Of a DNA stretch of 12,891 nucleotides, positions 8,467-12,891 are shown piece by piece. The notes below the pieces were generated by a model, which was given only the letters and a program-made list of their open reading frames with translations, was not told the DNA's origin and ran no database searches. Within the stretch, counting starts at the first letter, position 1; every line of letters starts with the position of its first letter. The position numbers were made by a program, and so were the translations under genes. Source of the DNA: Limnobacter sp. (GTDB lineage Bacteria; Pseudomonadota; Gammaproteobacteria; Burkholderiales; Burkholderiaceae_B); assembly GCA_012032215.1 (NCBI GenBank), contig JAAURO010000016.1, forward strand, positions 1-12,891, given 5' to 3'.

Positions 8467-9702
8467 TTACTCTGCAATAGGCCAGGCCTTGCGGGCCGCG
8501 GATACGTTGTTCAAAAGAGCATAAAGGGTTTCTTGCTGGTCGTCTTGAATGGCTTGTTTAATCGCCGAAACACTGTTTTTAAACCCAGCCAGCTCTGTCA
8601 AAACGACTTGCTTGTTTTCCAGGCAGTCCTCAACCCAAGTGGGCGTGGTATAGGCGGCAATTCGGGAAAAATCCCGAAATCCGCCACCGCCCTCTAGCAT
8701 GAATTTTCTGCTGTGCCGAGTACGCAGTAAACTGTTGACATAGGCACAGGCCACCAGGCGCGGCAAACGGCTTTGTTCGCCCAACACCTGCGCCCGCTCG
8801 TTCAGGCCAACCGGATCGGCTTTCCAGCGTGCGCGGTAGCTGCCCGCTTTTGCCAGCAACAGGGCAAGCCCGGTTTTATGCTGGTTTTCAATGGCCATTG
8901 AAAGCGCGTGCAAGCTGTGCTCAAAATCATTTAAGGAATCCAACACCACGGCCTTATTGGCCTGAAAAATGTCTACCCACATGGCGGGCGAACTGGCAGC
9001 AATGCGGCTGAATAACTGAACGGCTGGTTCTAAGGCTGCGCTGGCTGAATAGGGACGATTTCCAGTGCCCACACCAAGTAAGCCTCCCACATAGGCAAAA
9101 GCCAGCAAATGCGGCAAGTGGCTGACTGCGCCAAACATGTGGTCGTGTTCTTCAGCGGGCATGCTGCGCACAGTAGCACCCGCAGCCTTCCAGAACTTTG
9201 TTACCTGAGCAACGCGCCAGGAATCCGCTTGGGGCCCAGGAGAAACAAAGCAGGTTTTGCCTTCGAACAAATCAGCCTGGGCCGCTGCCGGACCACTACG
9301 CTCGCTGCCTGCAATCGGGTGTGAACCAACAAATCGTTTTTCCAATTGCGTATCGGGAAACTCCGCGCTCAGTTTGTCAACGGTGTGTTGGACATTGCCC
9401 TTGGTGCTGCCTGCATCGAAAATCAGGCAATCGTGGGGCAAATTGGGCAAAAGCGCTTTAAGCACCTCGGCATACTGACCAACCGGCATGGCCAGCAGCA
9501 CCGCGCACACGCCTGCAAGCTGCTCGGCAGTGGGTGATTCTGGCAGGCACTCATCGACAAGCCCTAGCCTTTGGGCTTCATGTGCACTTTCCACCGGCCT
9601 GGAATATCCCAGAATGCGCGCAGCCAAGTGTTTTTCGCGGGCTTTGGCGCACGCAGAACCTCCGATCAGGCCAGTACCAATGACAAGCAAACGTTCAAAC
9701 AT
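8467..9702 (-). CDS. tyrA: Prephenate dehydrogenase with a duplicated C-terminal helical domain
   Basis: TyrA oxidatively decarboxylates prephenate to 4-hydroxyphenylpyruvate for tyrosine synthesis. Residues 1-180 form the NAD-binding domain, with GTGLIGGS at 9-16, DAGSTKG at 96-102 and GSHPIAGSERSG at 126-137. The helical catalytic/dimerisation domain then appears twice: residues 191-293 and 308-407, clearly similar to each other (FSRIAA, NK-VVL, closing AR--W). Copy 1 keeps SHLPH (catalytic His195) but has lost the glycine-rich GGGFRD motif. Copy 2 keeps GGGGFRDFSR (338-347) but reads SRLPR in place of SHLPH. At 411 residues the protein is over 100 longer than the usual 290 or so. The reading frame is uninterrupted. 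Start 9702 (MFERLLVIG) is set by homology; an in-frame ATG at 9807 with AAGGA upstream would add 35 unrelated residues and is a real alternative. Confidence 0.93.
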   Translation of the reverse strand: MFERLLVIGTGLIGGSACAKAREKHLAARILGYSRPVESAHEAQRLGLVDECLPESPTAEQLAGVCAVLLAMPVGQYAEVLKALLPNLPHDCLIFDAGSTKGNVQHTVDKLSAEFPDTQLEKRFVGSHPIAGSERSGPAAAQADLFEGKTCFVSPGPQADSWRVAQVTKFWKAAGATVRSMPAEEHDHMFGAVSHLPHLLAFAYVGGLLGVGTGNRPYSASAALEPAVQLFSRIAASSPAMWVDIFQANKAVVLDSLNDFEHSLHALSMAIENQHKTGLALLLAKAGSYRARWKADPVGLNERAQVLGEQSRLPRLVACAYVNSLLRTRHSRKFMLEGGGGFRDFSRIAAYTTPTWVEDCLENKQVVLTELAGFKNSVSAIKQAIQDDQQETLYALLNNVSAARKAWPIAE

Positions 9703-9852
9703 GATTTCGTTGAAATGGACGCCTGAAACAGGCCGTCTTGGGGCCTTGTTCATCAAATCGGGAAGAGTTGTTAAACCCCTTACAAAACCCGAGATTTTTT
9801 GGTGCATGGTTTTTCCTTGTATTGAACCCGCACGCAATCAATGAACCACACA

Positions 9853-11013
9853 TTAATTGAGTGCCAATTCCAACGCCTTGGGCAATGCCTGCAAAAACGC
9901 CGTGTTTTCTTCGGGCAGCCCAACCGATACCCGCAACCACTCGGGCAAGCCATATGCGCCAACAGGCCGAACAATAACCCCCAAGGCCTGAAGGGCTGCA
10001 AACACTTTTTGGCCCGCATCGGCAACCTGGACATCGTGGCTTGCCGGGTTTGTGAGGGGTTGGGGCAACACATTGAATAGCACAAAATTGCCTACCGAAG
10101 GCACGTAGTTCAAGTTAATTTTCGAAATCCCATGGGCAAGCTGCACCAAGCCTGCTGCGTTAAGCGCACAGGTTTTTTGCAAATGCGCGTGATCGGCCAG
10201 ACTGGCCTGTGCCGCCGCCAAAGCAAGGGCATTTACATTAAAGGGCTGCCGCACGCGGTTCAGTAAATCGGCCACGGGCAGCGAGGATACCGCATACCCG
10301 ACACGCAAACCCGCCAGGCCATGTGCCTTGGAAAAACTGCGCGAAACCAGCAGGTTCGGAAAGCGCTCTACCCACTGCGTGGAATCGTATTGCAGCGCGG
10401 GTGGCAAGTACTCGTTGTATGCTTCATCCAGTACCACCAATACATCAGACGGCACGTGTTTCAAGAAGGCAAGCAATGTATCGGCCTGCAAAAAAGTACC
10501 GGTGGGGTTGTTGGGATTGGCAATAAACACCACGCGGGTGTGGGTGTCGATTGCTTGCAGAAAACGGGGCAAATCGTGCCCATGGTTCAAGGCAGGCACC
10601 ACATGCGCCTGCGCACCACACCCTTGGGCGGCCAGGGCATACACCGCAAACGCGTACTGGGAAAACACCGCATTGCTACCGGCAGTCAGCATCACTTTGG
10701 CAGCAAGCTCAAGAATGTCGTTCGAGCCATTACCGAGTGTAATTTGCCCGGCAGCCACGCTGTGTTTGGCAGCCAGGGCCTGCTTAAGCGAAAACCCGTT
10801 GGAATCGGGGTAGCGGCCAAGCCCGGCCAGCTGGCTTTCTATGGCCTGCAGGGCTTTGAAGCCAATGCCCAGGGGGTTTTCGTTTGAGGCCAGTTTAACC
10901 ACGCGTGCGGGGTCTAGCCCGAGTTCGCGCACTACTTCCGAGATGGGCTTGCCCGCGGTATAAGGTGCAATCTGGCGAATAAAATCGGGTGCGTGCCGGG
11001 TCAATGGATTCAT
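9853..11013 (-). CDS. hisC: Histidinol-phosphate / aromatic aminotransferase (HisC family)
   Basis: This class I/II PLP-dependent aminotransferase belongs to the HisC family. In the pheA-hisC-tyrA context, as in Pseudomonas (hisC2) and Burkholderiales, it probably transaminates aromatic keto acids as well as, or instead of, imidazole acetol phosphate; this is inferred from position. The 386-residue protein has KLASNENPLG at 40-49, the cofactor-phosphate segment LGNGSND (93-99), ANPNNPTG (165-172), VLDEAYNEY (194-202) and SRSFSKAHGLAGLRVGY (224-240), with Lys229 as the Schiff-base lysine. The ATG at 11013 shares ATGA with the pheA stop (four-base overlap), strong evidence for translational coupling, and no strong separate Shine-Dalgarno site is seen. 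An upstream open extension in this frame lies inside pheA and is ignored. Confidence 0.94.
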   Translation of the reverse strand: MNPLTRHAPDFIRQIAPYTAGKPISEVVRELGLDPARVVKLASNENPLGIGFKALQAIESQLAGLGRYPDSNGFSLKQALAAKHSVAAGQITLGNGSNDILELAAKVMLTAGSNAVFSQYAFAVYALAAQGCGAQAHVVPALNHGHDLPRFLQAIDTHTRVVFIANPNNPTGTFLQADTLLAFLKHVPSDVLVVLDEAYNEYLPPALQYDSTQWVERFPNLLVSRSFSKAHGLAGLRVGYAVSSLPVADLLNRVRQPFNVNALALAAAQASLADHAHLQKTCALNAAGLVQLAHGISKINLNYVPSVGNFVLFNVLPQPLTNPASHDVQVADAGQKVFAALQALGVIVRPVGAYGLPEWLRVSVGLPEENTAFLQALPKALELALN

Positions 11014-12166
11014 GGGGTGTGTGCCGAAGGGTAAGATCCTAAAATTCGTAAAAATGTGGCCCGTTCCGACAGGCCTTGAATGGCCTGCGCCACTTGCGGG
11101 TCGGTTTCGTGGCCTTGCAAATCGATGAAAAAATTGTATTCCCACAACCCGTTTTTGGCGGGGCGACTCTCCAGCCGGGTAAGCGACACATTCTGCTCGT
11201 TAAAGGGTTCCAGCATTTTGTACACAGCGCCGGGCTGGTTGTTCACAGAGGCCACCAGCGAGGTTTTGTCGCGTCCGCTGCGGCCTGTTTTCTGCATGCC
11301 CAACACCAAAAAACGGGTGGTGTTGTTGGCATCGTCCTGAATGTGCTCCTGGAAGGCCTGCAACTGGTAACGCTCGCGTGCAGCCTGGCCTGCAATGGCG
11401 GCAATGGTGGGGTCGGCCTGGGCCATTTGGGCTGCCGCTGCATTGCTGGACACAGCTTCCTGCTGCAAATGCGCTGCGTATTGCCGCAACCAATTGCGAC
11501 ACTGCGCCAGTGCTTGCGGGTGGGCACACACTTTTTGCACCTGATCCAAGGTGCCGTGGCTGGTGAGCAACTGGTGCTGCACGGCCAACTGCACTTCACC
11601 ACAAATCAGCAAGCTGGAAGCCACCAGTGCATCCAGCGTTCTGGCCACCGATCCTTCGGTGGAGTTTTCGACAGGAACCACGGCGTAATCGGTTTGGCCC
11701 GCCTGCACCAAACGACAGGCTTCTTCAATGCTTTCAACAGGTCTGGCCTCGATGCAATGCCCAAAAAACCGCCACACAGCCTGTTCGCTGTAAGTGCCCA
11801 GCGGGCCTAAAAAGCCACTTCAATGCGGCTTTCCAGGGCACGGCAAGCCGACATGATTTCCTTGAAAACCACTTGCACATGAGAAGCCCGCAAAGGCCCG
11901 GCATTGGCTTGAATCAGGGTATCGAGCACCTGGGCCTCGCGCTCGGGGCGCATAACAGGGGCATCCACCTGCGCCTTGAGTTCACCAATTTTTTGAGCCA
12001 GGCCGGCACGCCGATTCAAAAGCTGCAAGATGTGCCCATCGAGTGCATCGATTTGAGCGCGGTACACACCCAAGCCATTGGCGATGTCAGCATGCTTGGC
12101 GCTGCGGTTGGCGTTGGTGTCAGCGTTGGTGTTGCTGGCATTGTTGGCAGTGGGTTTGTCGGCCAT
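11010..12166 (-). CDS. pheA: Bifunctional chorismate mutase / prephenate dehydratase (P-protein), interrupted by an apparent one-base frameshift
   Basis: PheA turns chorismate into prephenate and then phenylpyruvate, the committed route to phenylalanine. After an Asn/Ala/Thr-rich leader (about residues 5-22) comes an AroQ chorismate mutase domain ([32 protein letters not shown]). The dehydratase follows, with [17 protein letters not shown] and the catalytic-type NNTTRF. A C-terminal ACT domain has QPGAVYKML and LTRLESRP, the phenylalanine feedback sites. The first frame ends at TAG (11809-11807) after IEVAF; the second continues as [13 protein letters not shown]. The break sits in five T on the minus strand (plus-strand A run 11809-11813), and one further T gives a continuous 385-codon gene like the 386 of E. 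coli. The ATG at 12166 has AGAGGTGG four bases upstream. A sequencing indel is likelier than a pseudogene. Confidence 0.92.
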
Positions 12167-12376
12167 CAGGCCACCTCTTTTTTCAAAATCGCGCATGAAA
12201 CCCACGAGTGCCTGCACACCTTCCATGGGCATGGCGTTGTAGAGCGAGGCCCGCATGCCGCCCACCGATTTGTGGCCCTTGAGTTGCACCAAACCACGTT
12301 CGGCAGCCTGTTCCAGAAAGGTTTGATTCAGGGTTTCATCGGCCAGCTTAAAGGGCACATTCATGAGCGAACGATC
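12166..12376 (-). pseudogene. serC: Phosphoserine aminotransferase SerC, C-terminal fragment without its own in-frame stop
   Basis: SerC makes 3-phosphoserine from 3-phosphohydroxypyruvate in serine synthesis and also serves pyridoxal phosphate synthesis. Only about the last 70 residues are present: [14 protein letters not shown], then [20 protein letters not shown] and ending near [10 protein letters not shown]. The [12 protein letters not shown] and YNAMP segments are the family signature. Homology stops abruptly at about 12376, where upstream sequence turns to something unrelated, so the gene is cut by a join and not by the window edge. At the other end the frame runs without a stop into pheA (RGGLMADKP). 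A TGA at 12168-12166 overlapping the pheA ATG is one frame away, so a one-base indel in the preceding A run or CC pair would restore a normal TGATG overlap. The serC-pheA order is standard for beta- and gammaproteobacteria. Confidence 0.88.
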
Positions 12377-12457
12377 GCTGCACCACGTGGAAACAAGCCA
12401 TGGCTGATTACAGCTGCATAAGCAGCGCAAATGGCGACTGTAGATCTTCGTGTGGGC

Positions 12458-12493
12458 CTTGTGTGCATGCTTGTGTGCATACTTGTGTGCAAG
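12458..12493. repeat. Three tandem copies of a 12-base repeat
   Basis: CTTGTGTGCATG (12458-12469), CTTGTGTGCATA (12470-12481) and CTTGTGTGCAAG (12482-12493) follow one another without gaps and differ only in the last two positions. As the period is a multiple of three, a reading frame would stay open across it, but the frame here has no homology and seems non-coding. It is a short minisatellite-like element in the non-bacterial segment. Confidence 0.85.
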
Positions 12494-12579
12494 CCCACGC
12501 TGTCTGAGCACAGCTGGTCACAAGATGATCACTATGATCAATCAGCTTGCAATTTGAGTAGGCGTGAACGTCCATGAGC

Positions 12580-12786
12580 TCACTTTGTCTTTTCTTGCTC
12601 TGACGGTCGGACTTGTCCCTCCCATGTAGCATTCCATTGCTTATCATAGAATGTGGCTTCGTCCAACAGGTTCTTGTACTTGGCAACGTCAGCTGATGAA
12701 CGGAAGATTAGGATGCCGAAGACTGTGATGTGCAAAAGCAACTTGCCAAAGAAGGACTCCTGCATGGCCACAGCACTCGTTGACAT
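12580..12786 (-). CDS. Hypothetical 68-residue single-pass membrane protein
   Basis: I do not recognise this protein. The frame starts at ATG 12786 and ends in TGA. It begins MSTSAVAMQESFFG, has one clear hydrophobic helix at about residues 15-28 (KLLLHITVFGILIF), and is then hydrophilic and aromatic-rich (KYKNLLDEATFYDKQWNATW) with a charged tail ending EQEKTK. The layout of a short N-terminus, one helix and a soluble tail resembles small mitochondrial or plastid membrane subunits. There is no Shine-Dalgarno sequence before either ATG (12786 or 12765), which fits eukaryotic DNA better than bacterial. The frame stays open upstream to a TTG at 12837 without adding anything plausible. It could be a real single-exon gene, one exon, or a chance frame. 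Confidence 0.4.
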   Translation of the reverse strand: MSTSAVAMQESFFGKLLLHITVFGILIFRSSADVAKYKNLLDEATFYDKQWNATWEGQVRPSEQEKTK

Positions 12787-12891
12787 TTGTGCTGTTGAGT
12801 TCTGTCTTTGCCCCCTGTTGTGTGAACAGGGCAGCAAGGCCTCCTGTTCACATGCTGCTTCAACACGAGCCGTAACCCCTAGCAGACAAGC

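Larger units (their letters stand above)
12377..12891. other. Right-end segment without bacterial features, probably eukaryotic DNA joined to serC
   Basis: Beyond the SerC homology boundary I recognise no bacterial gene, Shine-Dalgarno site or operon structure. The style changes: TGTG/CACA-rich stretches, a triplet of 12-base repeats, and one short open frame for a membrane protein. On the minus strand, a pyrimidine-rich stretch ending in CAG (about 12397-12380) directly precedes the SerC homology and would resemble a splice acceptor, although chance is enough to explain it. A perfect 7-bp hairpin (CCCTGTT 12813-12819, AACAGGG 12825-12831) and a 9-bp inverted repeat (12821-12829 with 12844-12852) lie upstream of the open frame. 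The eukaryotic origin is an inference from style, not from a recognised homologue. Confidence 0.5.

Noticed and set aside
7771..8697. Long plus-strand open frame opposite aroA and the end of tyrA (about 308 codons)
   Set aside because: Gly/His/Gln-rich shadow of conserved minus-strand coding sequence; no plausible start site or homology.
11805..11815. Programmed frameshift or transcriptional slippage in pheA
   Set aside because: Five T followed by TAG could in principle slip, but runs used for slippage are normally longer, and the parallel defect in lapB argues for a common technical cause.
12526..12540. TGATCA-CTA-TGATCA inverted/direct repeat
   Set aside because: Short palindromic hexamer pair in the non-bacterial end, not associated with a gene start; expected by chance.

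Overview
The window looks like a composite of three DNA sources. About 11.8 kb, roughly positions 480 to 12376, is one co-directional minus-strand gene block from a betaproteobacterium, most likely Burkholderiales. The basis is gene order (serC, pheA, hisC, tyrA, aroA, cmk, rpsA, ihfB, lapA, lapB, heptose kinase, hldD), a stand-alone heptose-7-phosphate kinase instead of the fused gammaproteobacterial HldE, and Burkholderiales-like LapA/LapB sequences. Overlaps or very short gaps between several genes (ATGA at pheA/hisC, 11 nt at lapA/lapB, 2 nt at lapB/hldA) point to an operon.

Read 5' to 3' on the minus strand, the block starts with serine and aromatic amino acid synthesis: the SerC C-terminus, PheA (chorismate mutase/prephenate dehydratase), a HisC-type aminotransferase, TyrA and AroA. 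Cmk (CMP kinase), ribosomal protein S1 and IHF beta follow. It ends with envelope functions: LapA and LapB, which control LpxC turnover and so lipopolysaccharide output, then HldA and HldD, which make ADP-heptose for the inner core. A promoter-like pair and a terminator-like hairpin precede rpsA, and a good intrinsic terminator separates rpsA from ihfB.

The ends do not fit the middle. Positions 1-156 are the first 52 codons of a dnaK that resembles alphaproteobacterial homologues; it and its GC-rich, terminator-bearing upstream region extend to about 430. From about 12377 to 12891 no bacterial gene is recognised. That stretch holds a 68-codon frame for a single-pass membrane protein with no Shine-Dalgarno site, and it looks more like eukaryotic (possibly protist) DNA. 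SerC homology stops abruptly at this boundary. A chimeric assembly from a mixed culture or holobiont is the simplest reading.

The coding sequence carries apparent one-base errors: lapB and pheA each lack one T in a T run, and the serC stop is out of frame with serC, so serC reads into pheA. These look like homopolymer indels.

The most interesting intact gene is tyrA. Its C-terminal helical domain is present twice in tandem, and the two copies have lost complementary motifs. The adjacent AroA belongs to the class II/Pseudomonas-like EPSP synthases, not the class I form I associate with Burkholderiales.
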